From positions 1 through 13,651 of the forward strand of contig CALDFO010000250.1 of NCBI GenBank assembly GCA_937942205.1: a DNA stretch of 13,651 nt. The letters run 5' to 3'. The DNA comes from an uncultured Alphaproteobacteria bacterium (GTDB lineage Bacteria; Pseudomonadota; Alphaproteobacteria; Micropepsales; Micropepsaceae). Position 1 is the first letter of the stretch. Every line of letters starts with the position of its first letter. The notes under the pieces were generated by a model. That model was not told the origin of the DNA. It searched no databases and worked only from the letters and a program-made list of their open reading frames with translations. A program made the position numbers and the translations under genes. Below are positions 6,600-13,651 of the stretch, one piece after another.

Positions 6600-6654
6600 A
6601 AAAGAAAAAGGGCGCCCCGATCCTTGCCGAAGAACGGCGGAACACGGAGAGGAT
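6600..6654 (-). terminator. Possible rpsA terminator region
   Basis: Directly after the rpsA stop, ATCCT/AGGAT (6620-6624 with 6650-6654) encloses a GCCG/CGGC stem (6626-6638). Further on, GGGGCGCCC is followed by TTTTCTTTTT on the minus strand (6600-6618). The stems are short, so this is a weak intrinsic terminator candidate. Confidence 0.35.
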
Positions 6655-8405
6655 TACTCCTCCTCGTCCTTCTTCTTCGGCGTCTTCTTCTTGAGGGCCG
6701 CGCCCAGGATGTCGCCCAGCGACGCGCCGGAGTCCGACGAGCCGAACTGCTCGACCGCCTCGCGTTCCTCGGAGATTTCGCGGGCCTTGATGGACAGGCT
6801 GACCTTGCGGCTGGCCTTGTCCACGCTGGTCACCAGCGCATCCACCTTGTCGCCCTTGCCGAAGCGTTCCGGGCGCTGGTCGTTGCGGTCGCGGGCCAGG
6901 TCGGCGCGGCGGATGAAGGCGCGCACGCCGCCTTCCAGTTCCACCTCGATGCCGCCGTCATTCACTTCCGTGACCGTGCCGGTGACGATCTGGTTCTTGC
7001 GCAGGGCGCCGCCGCCGGCCCCGGCCTTTTCGATCGGGTCGTTATCGAGCTGCTTGATGCCCAGCGAAACGCGCTCCTTCTCGACGTCGATGTCCAGAAC
7101 CTTGGCCTTCACGACCTGGCCCTTTTCATAGGTCTTGATGGCGTCCTCGCCCGATTCCGTCCAGGACAGGTCCGACAGGTGGACCATGCCGTCAATGTCC
7201 GAATCCAGGCCGATGAACAGGCCGAACTCGGTGATGGACTTGATCTCGCCCTCGATGACCGTGCCGGCCGGGTGGTTGGCGGTGAAGCTGTTCCAGGGAT
7301 TTTCCTGGGTCTGCTTCAGGCCCAGGCTGATGCGGCGCTTGTTGGAATCCACTTCCAGCACCGCCACATCCACTTCCGTGCCGGGGGTGACCAGCTTGGA
7401 GGGGGCCATGTTCTTCTTGACCCAGGACATTTCGGAAACGTGGACCAGGCCCTCGACGCCCGGCTCCAGCTCCACGAAGGCGCCATAGTCGGTGACGTTG
7501 GTGACCTTGCCCTTGAACTGCACGCCCACCGGATACTTGGCGGCGACGCCTTCCCAGGGATCGGTCTGGAGCTGCTTCATGCCCAGGCTGATGCGCTGGG
7601 TCTCGTGGTTGATCTTGATGATCTGCACGGTGACGGTCTGGCCCACCGACAGCACTTCGGTCGGGTGGGAGACGCGGCGCCAGGCGATGTCGGTGACGTG
7701 CAGCAGGCCGTCCACGCCGCCCAGGTCCACGAAGGCGCCATAGTCGGTGATGTTCTTCACCACGCCCTCGACGATCTGCTTTTCCTGCAGGCTGGCGACC
7801 AGGCTGGTGCGCTCCTCGGCGCGGCGCTCTTCCAGGACGGCGCGGCGCGAAACCACGATATTGCCCCGGCGGCGGTCCATCTTGAGGATCTGGAACAGCT
7901 GCGGCTGGTTCATCAGCGGGCCGACATCGCGCATCGGGCGGACGTCAACCTGCGAACCGGGCAGGAAGGCCACGGCGCCGTCCAGGTCCACGGTGAAGCC
8001 GCCCTTGACGCGGCCGAAGATCACGCCGGTGACGCGGGCCTGGTCGTTGAAGGCCTTTTCCAGCTTGATCCAGCTTTCCTCGCGGCGGGCCTTGTCGCGG
8101 CTCAGCACGGCTTCGCCCAGGGCGTTCTCGACGCGCTCCAGATAGACTTCCACCGTGTCGCCCACCTTGATGTCGGCGGGCACGCCGGGCATGGCGAATT
8201 CCTTGAGGCTGATGCGGCCTTCGGTCTTCAGGCCGACATCGACCATGGCGAAATCATTCTCGATGGACACGATGGTGCCCTTGATGACCGAGCCCTCCTG
8301 GGGGCTCTGGGTCTCGAAGCTCTGCTCCAGCATGGCGGCGAAATCTTCGCGGCTGGGAGCGGCAATGGAATTCTCGGACTTGAGTGCGGTGTTGGCGCGC
8401 GCCAT
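6654..8405 (-). CDS. rpsA: 30S ribosomal protein S1
   Basis: 583 residues, normal for an alphaproteobacterial S1. Six S1 (OB-fold) repeats are visible at about 38-104, 122-188, 209-277, 294-364, 381-451 and 470-540. Repeats 3-5 carry the clearest motif (ITDYGAFVDLGGVDGLLHVTDI, VTDYGAFVELEPGVEGLVHVSEMSW, ITEFGLFIGLDSDIDGMVHLSDLSW); repeats 1 and 2 are the divergent ribosome-anchoring type. The tail is charged and low in complexity (LKKKTPKKKDEEE). S1 binds single-stranded mRNA on the 30S platform and helps initiation, especially on mRNAs with weak ribosome-binding sites. ATG 8405 has AGGAAA 8 bases upstream. It lies downstream of cmk after a 143-base structured leader, as the last gene of the aroA-cmk-rpsA block. 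S1 is known to repress its own translation in Escherichia coli; whether that applies here is inference. Confidence 0.97.
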   Translation of the reverse strand: MARANTALKSENSIAAPSREDFAAMLEQSFETQSPQEGSVIKGTIVSIENDFAMVDVGLKTEGRISLKEFAMPGVPADIKVGDTVEVYLERVENALGEAVLSRDKARREESWIKLEKAFNDQARVTGVIFGRVKGGFTVDLDGAVAFLPGSQVDVRPMRDVGPLMNQPQLFQILKMDRRRGNIVVSRRAVLEERRAEERTSLVASLQEKQIVEGVVKNITDYGAFVDLGGVDGLLHVTDIAWRRVSHPTEVLSVGQTVTVQIIKINHETQRISLGMKQLQTDPWEGVAAKYPVGVQFKGKVTNVTDYGAFVELEPGVEGLVHVSEMSWVKKNMAPSKLVTPGTEVDVAVLEVDSNKRRISLGLKQTQENPWNSFTANHPAGTVIEGEIKSITEFGLFIGLDSDIDGMVHLSDLSWTESGEDAIKTYEKGQVVKAKVLDIDVEKERVSLGIKQLDNDPIEKAGAGGGALRKNQIVTGTVTEVNDGGIEVELEGGVRAFIRRADLARDRNDQRPERFGKGDKVDALVTSVDKASRKVSLSIKAREISEEREAVEQFGSSDSGASLGDILGAALKKKTPKKKDEEE

Positions 8406-8548
8406 TCGATTGGTTTCCTGTACATGCGTTCGTGCCGAACAGCGGGTTGCTGCTGGACTTCCCGAAGACGGCGCGGGTCCGCGCCGCCCCTTGGGCGGTT
8501 GGGTTCTGGAAGAAGTAGGCGGGATGCCCGAAGGCCGCCGGGCCTCCT
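8406..8548 (-). promoter_or_regulatory. Structured 5' leader of rpsA
   Basis: The 143 bases between cmk and rpsA hold several perfect short hairpins. One is CCGCCC/GGGCGG with a 3-base loop (8484-8498). Another is GGCGCG/CGCGCC with a 4-base loop (8470-8485), sharing two bases with the first. Near the cmk stop there are two alternative stems, GCCCG/CGGGC (8526-8543) and AGGCC/GGCCT (8532-8545). None has a T-run on the minus strand, so this looks like a leader rather than a terminator. It may serve autoregulation of S1 or be a promoter-containing spacer. Confidence 0.4.
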
Positions 8549-9217
8549 TTAGCCCCTGTGGCGATCCTTGAGCGCGCCTTCCACCTTGGAGGAAACCAGG
8601 GCGAGGGCTGCCGCGAACGCGGCGTCTATACCCAAATCGGTGGTATCCAGCAAGTCGGCGTCCGGGGCCTGCTTCAGGGGCGAAACCGGCCGGGACTTGT
8701 CGGCCGCGTCCCGGGCGTTGAGTTCCGCCAGCACATCCTGCTCGGCGCGGCGGATATTCATGTTTTTCAGCTCGGTCCAGCGGCGGCGGGCCCGGACCTC
8801 CGGGCTGGCGTCGATATAGAGCTTGGCGGTGGCGGTGGGGCAGATCACGGTGCCGATGTCGCGGCCGTCCATCACCGCCCCGGGGCTGCCCCCCGGCGGG
8901 CGGGTCAGAAAATCCCGCTGGAAGGCCAGCAGCGCGTCGCGCACCGCCGGGATGGCGGCGACCTGGCTGGACGCCTTGCCCACGATATCGGAGCGGATGG
9001 CCGGATCGCCCGCCCGGTTGAAATCCAGGGTCTGGGCCCCCTTGAGGGCGTCGGCCTCGCTGGCCGGGTCGCCCTGCGCTTCCAGCACCGCCAGCGCGGT
9101 CAGGCGATAGAGCGCCCCACTGTCCAGATGGGCGAAGCCGAAATGCCGGGCCAGCATCTTGGCCAGCGTGCCCTTGCCGCTGGCGGCGGTGCCGTCCACG
9201 GCGATGACGATGCTCAT
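8549..9217 (-). CDS. cmk: Cytidylate kinase (CMP/dCMP kinase)
   Basis: 222 residues. The P-loop is GTAASGKGT (residues 9-17), followed by the nucleotide-monophosphate site LDSGALYR (31-38), the DGRDIGTV motif (117-124), the LID-region RRRW (144-147) and the RD...DKSR segment (169-176). The enzyme phosphorylates CMP and dCMP to the diphosphates with ATP in the cytoplasm. Start ATG 9217 overlaps the aroA stop by an ATGA, so translation is probably coupled to aroA. The order aroA-cmk-rpsA is common in proteobacteria. All key motifs are intact. Confidence 0.96.
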   Translation of the reverse strand: MSIVIAVDGTAASGKGTLAKMLARHFGFAHLDSGALYRLTALAVLEAQGDPASEADALKGAQTLDFNRAGDPAIRSDIVGKASSQVAAIPAVRDALLAFQRDFLTRPPGGSPGAVMDGRDIGTVICPTATAKLYIDASPEVRARRRWTELKNMNIRRAEQDVLAELNARDAADKSRPVSPLKQAPDADLLDTTDLGIDAAFAAALALVSSKVEGALKDRHRG

Positions 9218-10551
9218 GCGAAATCCGCTCCCAGCCCGCGCATCAGATCCTGATAGTCGGGGAAACTCGTGGCGATCATGGTGACGTCATCCACCGTCAC
9301 CGGTTTGCGCGCCGCCAATCCCATCGTCAGAAAGCTCATGGCGATGCGATGGTCCATATGGGTGGCCACGGTGCCGCCGCCCGCAACCTCGCCCGCGCCG
9401 CCCCGCACGATCAGGTCGTCGCCCGCGATCGCATAATCGACGCCATTGGCTTTCAGGCCCTGGGCCACCGCATCCAGACGGTCGCTTTCCTTGACCCGCA
9501 ATTCCTCCAGCCCGCGCATGGCGGTGGTTCCGCTGGCAAAGGCGGCGGCGACGGCCAGGATGGGATATTCGTCGATCATGGCGGGGGCGCGTTCCGGCGG
9601 CACCTCCACGCCCTTGAGCGCCGAATGACGCGCCATCAGATCGCCGATCTCCTCGCCGCCGCTGGTGCGGCGATTGGTGATGGTGATGTCGGCGCCCATC
9701 TCCAGCAGCGTCTCGATCAGGCCGGCGCGGCGGGGATTGAGCAGGATGGCGGGCAGTTCGAGGACCGAGCCCGGCACGATCAGGGCCGCCACCAGCGGAA
9801 AGGCGGCGCTGGAGGGATCGCGCGGCACCTCCACGGCGCAGCCGGTCAGGCTGGCGGGGCCTTGGACGGCGATGGTTTCGCCGCCGCCGGCCAGGGGCGT
9901 GACGGTGATCTGGGCGCCGAACGCCGCCAGCATCTTTTCGCTGTGGTCGCGGGTCAGCGTGGTCTGGGTCAGGCGGGTGACGCCGGAGGCATTCAGCGCC
10001 GCCAGCAGCAGCGCCGATTTCACCTGGGCCGAGGCGACCGTGATGGTCGTTTCGATGGCCTTGGCATTCCCGGCCCCGTGCAGGGTCAGCGGCATCCGGG
10101 CCTGGGGCCCCTGCCCTTCATAGGTGACGCCGAAGGCTTCCAGGGGCGCGACCACCCGCGCCATGGGGCGCGACCGCAGGCTGGCGTCGCCGGTGAAGAC
10201 CGCCGTGATCGGGGTGGTGGCCATCGCCCCCATCACCAGCCGCGAGCCGGTGCCCGAATTGCCGAAATCCAGTTCGGCGGCGGGAGCCCGCCAGCGGCCC
10301 ACCCCGGTGCCCCGGACCCGCCACCGGCCCGGCCCCTCCTGGACCAGGTCGGCCCCGAAACCGCGCAGGGCCTGGGCGGTGGAATGGACGTCCCCCGACT
10401 CCAACAGGCCGGAAATGCGGGTTTCGCCCACCGCCAGGGCGCCCAGGATAAGCGCCCGCTGGGAAATGGATTTATCGCCCGGCACCTGGGCGGTTCCGGT
10501 CAGGGGGCGCCCGGCGCGGGCGGTCAGCGGCAGGGGATTGGCGTTATGCAT
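9214..10551 (-). CDS. aroA: 3-phosphoshikimate 1-carboxyvinyltransferase (EPSP synthase), class II
   Basis: 445 residues from ATG 10551. It catalyses transfer of the enolpyruvyl group of PEP to shikimate-3-phosphate, the sixth step of chorismate synthesis, in the cytoplasm. Visible motifs are [18 protein letters not shown] (K27, R32), [15 protein letters not shown] (95-109), [38 protein letters not shown], and the late [23 protein letters not shown] and MDHRIAMSF. The class II pattern (SIS, RPM, DFGN) resembles the Agrobacterium CP4 family. Position 100, which is Ala in the glyphosate-insensitive CP4 enzyme, is Gly here. The ribosome-binding site is weak (GAAG about 8 bases ahead). Longer in-frame starts up to 10662 would add a low-quality Arg/Trp-rich extension overlapping the divergent gene. 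It overlaps cmk by 4 bases. Confidence 0.95.
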   Translation of the reverse strand: MHNANPLPLTARAGRPLTGTAQVPGDKSISQRALILGALAVGETRISGLLESGDVHSTAQALRGFGADLVQEGPGRWRVRGTGVGRWRAPAAELDFGNSGTGSRLVMGAMATTPITAVFTGDASLRSRPMARVVAPLEAFGVTYEGQGPQARMPLTLHGAGNAKAIETTITVASAQVKSALLLAALNASGVTRLTQTTLTRDHSEKMLAAFGAQITVTPLAGGGETIAVQGPASLTGCAVEVPRDPSSAAFPLVAALIVPGSVLELPAILLNPRRAGLIETLLEMGADITITNRRTSGGEEIGDLMARHSALKGVEVPPERAPAMIDEYPILAVAAAFASGTTAMRGLEELRVKESDRLDAVAQGLKANGVDYAIAGDDLIVRGGAGEVAGGGTVATHMDHRIAMSFLTMGLAARKPVTVDDVTMIATSFPDYQDLMRGLGADFA

Positions 10552-10636
10552 CAGGGGCTTCAAAAGACCTTTACAGGCGGGGCTACCCGTGGCACACGCG
10601 CCCCTCCACCAACCTCTTCTTGCGGGAAGCATCATC
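10552..10636. other. Short divergent promoter region between aroA and the FYDLN_acid gene
   Basis: 85 bases separate the two start codons and must contain the promoters of the aroA-cmk(-rpsA) block and of the FYDLN_acid gene. I see no clear -35/-10 pair. Confidence 0.4.
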
Positions 10637-11143
10637 TTGGTCAAGGCAGATCTTGGAACCAAACGGCAGTGCCCGAGCTGCGCTTCGCGGTTTTACGACC
10701 TCACCAAGCGCCCGATCGAGTGCCCCAAGTGCGGTTTCAGCTATGAGCCCGAAGCGCTGTTCAAGCAGCGCCGCAGCCGGGTCGCCGAAACCGCCGGTGC
10801 CGGCGTGGTCAACGCGCGCGACAGCGAGGACGAGGAGGAAGACGACGAGGACGAGGACGGCGAGTCCGAGAATGAGGACGACGAGGACGAAGCCGCCGTC
10901 GAGGAAGCGCCCCTGAACGTCGCCGCCACCGGCGAGGACGAGGACGAGGACGCCGAGGAAGAGGAAGCCGAGGCGGAATCGGGCATGTCGGTGCGTGACG
11001 CCGACGAGGCCGACGGCATCGAGGATATCGAAGTCGAGGACGACGAGGACGAGGAAGACAACGACCTGCTGGGCGAAGTCGAGGACGAGGAAGACGATGT
11101 CTCCGGCATCATCGATCCCGGCATCTCCAAGGACGAAAGCTGA
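10637..11143 (+). CDS. FYDLN_acid/TIGR02300-type protein: zinc ribbon plus long acidic tail
   Basis: 168 residues, of a widespread alphaproteobacterial family of unknown function. Residues 1-45 hold a zinc-ribbon-like module: LGTKRQC, Cys12-x2-Cys15, the FYDL signature (FYDLTKRPI) and Cys29-x2-Cys32. From about residue 60 to the end the chain is dominated by Asp and Glu in DEDEE-type runs and is probably disordered; it ends in [13 protein letters not shown]. The start is a TTG at 10637, chosen because family proteins begin two or three residues before the xLGTKR motif; GGGAAG lies 7 bases upstream. No ATG fits: the frame upstream runs into the divergent aroA promoter. The placement next to aroA and a tRNA gene is typical for the family. 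A role in nucleic-acid or protein binding is plausible but unproven. Confidence 0.88.
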   Translation: MVKADLGTKRQCPSCASRFYDLTKRPIECPKCGFSYEPEALFKQRRSRVAETAGAGVVNARDSEDEEEDDEDEDGESENEDDEDEAAVEEAPLNVAATGEDEDEDAEEEEAEAESGMSVRDADEADGIEDIEVEDDEDEEDNDLLGEVEDEEDDVSGIIDPGISKDES

Positions 11144-11198
11144 TTTTCCTCTAGAACTTTGTTTCGGGATCGGATACCAGACCGCTCCCAATTGGTAC

Positions 11199-11274
11199 GG
11201 GGCCATAGCTCAGCTGGGAGAGCGCCTGCATGGCATGCAGGAGGTCAGCGGTTCGATCCCGCTTGGCTCCACCA
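11199..11274 (+). tRNA. tRNA-Ala (anticodon GGC)
   Basis: A complete 76-base cloverleaf with encoded CCA. The acceptor GGGGCCA pairs with TGGCTCC (one G-U), followed by A73 and CCA at 11272-11274. The D arm carries AGCTCAGCTGGGAGAGC. The anticodon stem CCTGC/GCAGG has loop ATGGCAT, with GGC at 11232-11234. The T arm carries GGTTCGATCC. It reads GCC and GCU alanine codons; GCC is very frequent in this GC-rich DNA. Confidence 0.97.
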
Positions 11275-11407
11275 ATTTTCGCCCCGGCGCGGGCGGTGAA
11301 TTTTCTGAAAAATCGGTGATGGGCGGAGATTGGCGGAGCCGAGCGCCCGTAGCGGCGTCAGGCGGCCCTGGCGTCAGTGTCATGGGCCGCCGCCAGAGAA
11401 CCCAAAG
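11275..11407. other. Structured spacer after tRNA-Ala
   Basis: 133 bases without a gene. A CGCCC/GGGCG stem (11280-11295) followed by AATTTT could end the tRNA transcript. Further on, GGCGGCCC (11361-11368) pairs with GGGCCGCC (11384-11391) over 8 bp around a 15-base loop. No known RNA family was recognised. Confidence 0.3.
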
Positions 11408-11440
11408 AAAAACCCGCGCGCTCCTTGCGGAACACGCGGG
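11408..11440 (-). terminator. Intrinsic terminator of the small basic ORF
   Basis: On the minus strand CCCGCG (complement 11435-11440) pairs with CGCGGG (complement 11413-11418) and is followed directly by TTTTTC (11407-11412). It lies about 20 bases after the stop at 11460. Confidence 0.75.
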
Positions 11441-11459
11441 CTGACCGGTCGGGCGACGA

Positions 11460-11582
11460 TTAGCGCGCCTTCTTCTTGGCCGGGGCGGCGGTGGCGCCCA
11501 GCTTGGCGCGATGCGCGTCGCGGGCTTCCTTGTGCCGCAGGCGCTTCTTCTTCTTTCTGGCGTTCATGTTGCGTGCGCCCAT
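11460..11582 (-). CDS. Small very basic protein, 40 residues, unknown function
   Basis: The protein begins MGARNMNARKKKKRLRHKEA and ends in an Ala/Lys tail (TAAPAKKKAR). ATG 11582 has an excellent AGGAGA ribosome-binding site 5 bases upstream; a second ATG at 11567 would give a 35-residue form. A dedicated terminator follows at 11408-11440. A good ribosome-binding site, a biased composition and a terminator together argue that the gene is real despite its size. The long in-frame extension upstream to 11720 is unlike a leader peptide and was left out. Strong positive charge suggests RNA, ribosome or DNA binding, by composition only. I do not recognise the family. Confidence 0.7.
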   Translation of the reverse strand: MGARNMNARKKKKRLRHKEARDAHRAKLGATAAPAKKKAR

Positions 11583-11743
11583 GCGCGTCTCCTGTATCTG
11601 GCGTGTGCAGGGGCCTCCTTTAAGGCCAAAATCCCGCCGGGAAAAGACATAACACCCGATCTTTTGCGAAAGCCGCGGCAGGACGGTTTCCCGCCGCGGG
11701 CGGCCAAGGTTGAGGTGCATCCCCCGCCGCGCTATGACGGGCC

Positions 11744-12448
11744 ATGCGATTTACCGGAAAACACGTTGTCGTCACCGGCGCCGCCTCCGGGCTGGGCCTG
11801 GCCATCGCCCAGGCCGCCCAGGCCGAGGGCGCCACCATCACCGCCATCGACCGCACCGCTTCGCCCTTCGCGGGCAGCCGCATCTGCGACATCAGCGACG
11901 AGGACCAGGTCCGGCGCGCCCTGGCCGGGCTGGGCCGCGTCGACGCGGTGGTGAACAGCGCCGGCATCGTCCGGCGGGCCAAGGTGGATGAAACCGACAT
12001 GGCCGATTACGACGCGGTGATGGCGGTGAATGTGCGCGGCGCCTTCCTGGTGTCGAAATACGCCCTGCCCCTGCTGCGGGCCTATGGCGGCGCGGTGCTG
12101 CACCTGTCGTCGGGCGTGGCCACCACCGGCACCCGCAACCGGGCGGCCTACAGCGCCAGCAAAGGCGCGATCGTCTCGCTGACCCGCAACATGGCGCTGG
12201 ACTATGCCGCCGACAAGGTGCGCGTGAACTGCCTCTGCCCCGGCTTCATCAACACGCCGCTGCTGGCCAACCTGCCGCCCGAGCGCAGGGCCAGGCTGGT
12301 GGCGCTGCATCCGCTGGGCCGCCTGGGCGAGGCGGAGGACGTCGCCCATATGGCGCTGTTCCTGATATCGGATCATGCCACCTGGATCACCGGCCAGGCC
12401 ATCGCCGTGGACGGCGGCTTCAATGCCGGTCACAGCGAAGACATCTGA
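11744..12448 (+). CDS. Short-chain dehydrogenase/reductase (SDR) family oxidoreductase
   Basis: 234 residues, a classical SDR of slightly short length. It has a Rossmann cofactor motif TGAASGLG (11-18), CDIS at 48-51 in place of the usual D-V pair, NSAG (71-74), catalytic N96, S123, Y136 and K140 (YSASK), and the PG loop CPGFINTPL. Its C-terminal GQAIAVDGGF is typical of the family. Asp36 after the second beta strand (AIDRT) suggests NAD(H) rather than NADP(H). It oxidises or reduces an alcohol/ketone pair in the cytoplasm; the substrate is unknown. ATG 11744 has only a weak ribosome-binding site. Its stop TGA touches the GTG start of the GMC oxidoreductase, so the two form an operon and probably act on the same pathway. 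Confidence 0.92.
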   Translation: MRFTGKHVVVTGAASGLGLAIAQAAQAEGATITAIDRTASPFAGSRICDISDEDQVRRALAGLGRVDAVVNSAGIVRRAKVDETDMADYDAVMAVNVRGAFLVSKYALPLLRAYGGAVLHLSSGVATTGTRNRAAYSASKGAIVSLTRNMALDYAADKVRVNCLCPGFINTPLLANLPPERRARLVALHPLGRLGEAEDVAHMALFLISDHATWITGQAIAVDGGFNAGHSEDI

Positions 12449-13651
12449 GTGCTGACCGACGCCCGCACCCTTCCCGACGGCACGGCCTTTTCTCCCGATC
12501 TCGCCATCATCGGCGGCGGCCCCGCCGGTATCGCCCTGGCGCTGCAACTGGCGGACGGCAAGCGCGACATCCTGCTGATCAGCGCGGGCGGCATGGAGTT
12601 CGACCGCGCGGTACAGGATCTGTATGCCGGCCAGGCCAGCGATTACGTCCCGCTGGAGGCCGGGCGGCTGCGCTATCTGGGCGGCGGCACCAATCACTGG
12701 GGCGGCTGGTGCCGCCCGCTGGACCCGCAGGATTTCGAGGCGCGCGACTGGGTGCCCCATTCCGGCTGGCCCTTCACGCGCAAGGCGCTGGAACCCTATT
12801 ACCCCAAGGCCCAGCAACTGGTGGAAGCCGGGCCCTGGCTGTACGACCAGGGCGGCGCGGCCCGGGCATCGGCCCATGGCGCCATCCTGCCGTTGGGCGA
12901 TGGCGGCCTCTATACAAGCTGGTTCCAGTTCTCCAAGACGCGCGGCGGGGTGCTGCCCACGCCCTTCGGCCTGCGCTATGCCGGCGATCTCAAGCGCGCG
13001 CCCGGCCTGAACCTGCTGCACGACGCCAACGTCACCGCCATCCGGCTCGCCTCCGATGCGGGGCGGGTGACGCGGCTGGATGTTCAGACGCTGAACGGCA
13101 GGCGGATCACGGTGACGCCGCGCGTCACGGTGCTGGCGGCGGGCGGGATGGAGAATGCGCGTCTGCTGCTGGCCTCCAACGATGTGATGAAGCCGGGCAT
13201 CGGCAACCAGAACGACCTGGTGGGCCGCTTCTTCGGCGACAATCCCACCCCGCGCGATGTCGCCACCCTGGTGGCGTTCCGGGGGCGGCCGGGGCCTTTC
13301 TATTCCAGCAATCTCAACATGGGCGACGGCGCGATCCTACGCGCCACCTTCGCCGTGAGCGCGGCGTTCGCGCGCAAGAGCCGCTGCCTGGGCTCGCTGA
13401 CCACCCTGGAGCATCCGGTGGAACTGGACGCCGAAGGCAAGGCCGCCGTGGCCACCACCGCCGCGGCGCTGGGCGTGGACGCCTCGGGCGCGCGCGCCTA
13501 TTCGCTGGGCTGCGGCCTGGAACTGATCCCCGATCCCGACCGGCGGCTGGTGCTGACCGGCGAAAAGGACGCGCTGGGGATGCCGCGCCTGAAGTTGAAC
13601 ATGCACATCGCCGACCGGGATTTCGCGCTTTATCAGCGGACGCTGGTGGAA
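12449..13651 (+). CDS. GMC-type FAD-dependent oxidoreductase (3' partial)
   Basis: 401 residues are visible and the frame runs off the right edge. The FAD-binding Rossmann motif is G22-G-G24-P-A-G27 (LAIIGGGPAGIALAL). The GMC signature follows: LGGGTNHWGGWCRPLDPQDF (77-96), then WVPHSGWPF and LEPYYPKAQ. AAGGMENARLLLAS (230-243) is the usual second motif of this branch. The catalytic C-terminal His/Asn region is outside the window. No signal peptide or Tat motif is seen, so the enzyme should be cytoplasmic unless it partners with another subunit. It would oxidise an alcohol group of a sugar, polyol or sterol-like substrate. The start is GTG 12449, directly after the SDR TGA (TGAGTG), with a weak GCGAAGA ahead. 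No downstream in-frame ATG is early enough to keep the FAD motif. Confidence 0.87.
   Translation, partial: MLTDARTLPDGTAFSPDLAIIGGGPAGIALALQLADGKRDILLISAGGMEFDRAVQDLYAGQASDYVPLEAGRLRYLGGGTNHWGGWCRPLDPQDFEARDWVPHSGWPFTRKALEPYYPKAQQLVEAGPWLYDQGGAARASAHGAILPLGDGGLYTSWFQFSKTRGGVLPTPFGLRYAGDLKRAPGLNLLHDANVTAIRLASDAGRVTRLDVQTLNGRRITVTPRVTVLAAGGMENARLLLASNDVMKPGIGNQNDLVGRFFGDNPTPRDVATLVAFRGRPGPFYSSNLNMGDGAILRATFAVSAAFARKSRCLGSLTTLEHPVELDAEGKAAVATTAAALGVDASGARAYSLGCGLELIPDPDRRLVLTGEKDALGMPRLKLNMHIADRDFALYQRTLVE

Noticed and set aside
6624..8552. A 642-codon open frame on the plus strand opposite rpsA, rich in His, Asp, Ala and Leu
   Set aside because: It is the antisense of rpsA; high GC at third positions removes stops. 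Composition is unlike a real protein, and rpsA has six clear S1 repeats.
9349..10746. A 465-codon plus-strand open frame over aroA
   Set aside because: Gly/Gln/His-rich antisense shadow of an intact aroA.
10995..11444. A plus-strand frame running through the end of the FYDLN_acid gene and the tRNA
   Set aside because: It reads through a complete tRNA and is a frame-shifted shadow of the acidic tail (Thr/Arg-rich).
11732..13021. A 429-codon minus-strand open frame across the SDR and GMC genes
   Set aside because: Spans two well-supported genes and has shadow composition (Gln, Ala, Gly, His).
1..13651. CRISPR array, toxin-antitoxin pair, phage or defence genes
   Set aside because: No regularly spaced repeats and no matching protein motifs on either strand; the window is mainly housekeeping genes and common accessory enzymes.

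Overview
The window is GC-rich bacterial DNA that looks alphaproteobacterial. The main reason is the block on the right: aroA, cmk and rpsA run together on the minus strand. A divergent FYDLN_acid-type zinc-ribbon protein (TIGR02300-like) and a tRNA-Ala(GGC) follow on the plus strand. This arrangement, with a class II EPSP synthase, is familiar from Alphaproteobacteria. I cannot resolve a genus from sequence alone. Start assignments rest on ribosome-binding sites and family resemblance read by eye; no database search was run.

Left part (1-6231), an accessory mix. A DipZ-like membrane thioredoxin protein enters from the left edge (1-1320, + strand, N-terminus missing). It converges on a small NTF2/SnoaL-like protein (1339-1761, -). 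A TauE/SafE family permease follows (2052-2795, +). Next come a Tat-exported enolase-superfamily protein of the mannonate dehydratase/RspA type (2956-4287, -), an EamA-family drug/metabolite transporter (4533-5453, +) and a secreted small cupin (5629-6111, -). The two convergent intergenic gaps in this part (2796-2955 and 5454-5628) each carry one copy of the same composite palindromic repeat, in opposite orientations.

Middle (6172-10551), housekeeping. A Lys/Ala-rich histone H1-like protein (6229-6498, -) has a perfect 14-bp palindrome just upstream of its ribosome-binding site and a strong bidirectional terminator after its stop. Upstream of it on the same strand lies aroA-cmk-rpsA. aroA and cmk overlap by an ATGA, and a 143-nt structured leader separates cmk from rpsA.

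Right part (10637-13651). The FYDLN_acid protein (TTG start) and tRNA-Ala are followed by a 40-residue very basic ORF on the minus strand with its own terminator. Last is a plus-strand pair: a short-chain dehydrogenase whose TGA is directly followed by the GTG start of a GMC-type flavoprotein oxidoreductase. The oxidoreductase runs off the right edge.

I did not find a CRISPR array, transposase, integrase, toxin-antitoxin pair or defence system, and nothing I can call a new system with confidence. The more interesting items are the paired composite palindromes, the exported mannonate-dehydratase-like protein, the palindrome controlling (or within the leader of) the H1-like gene, and the rpsA leader.
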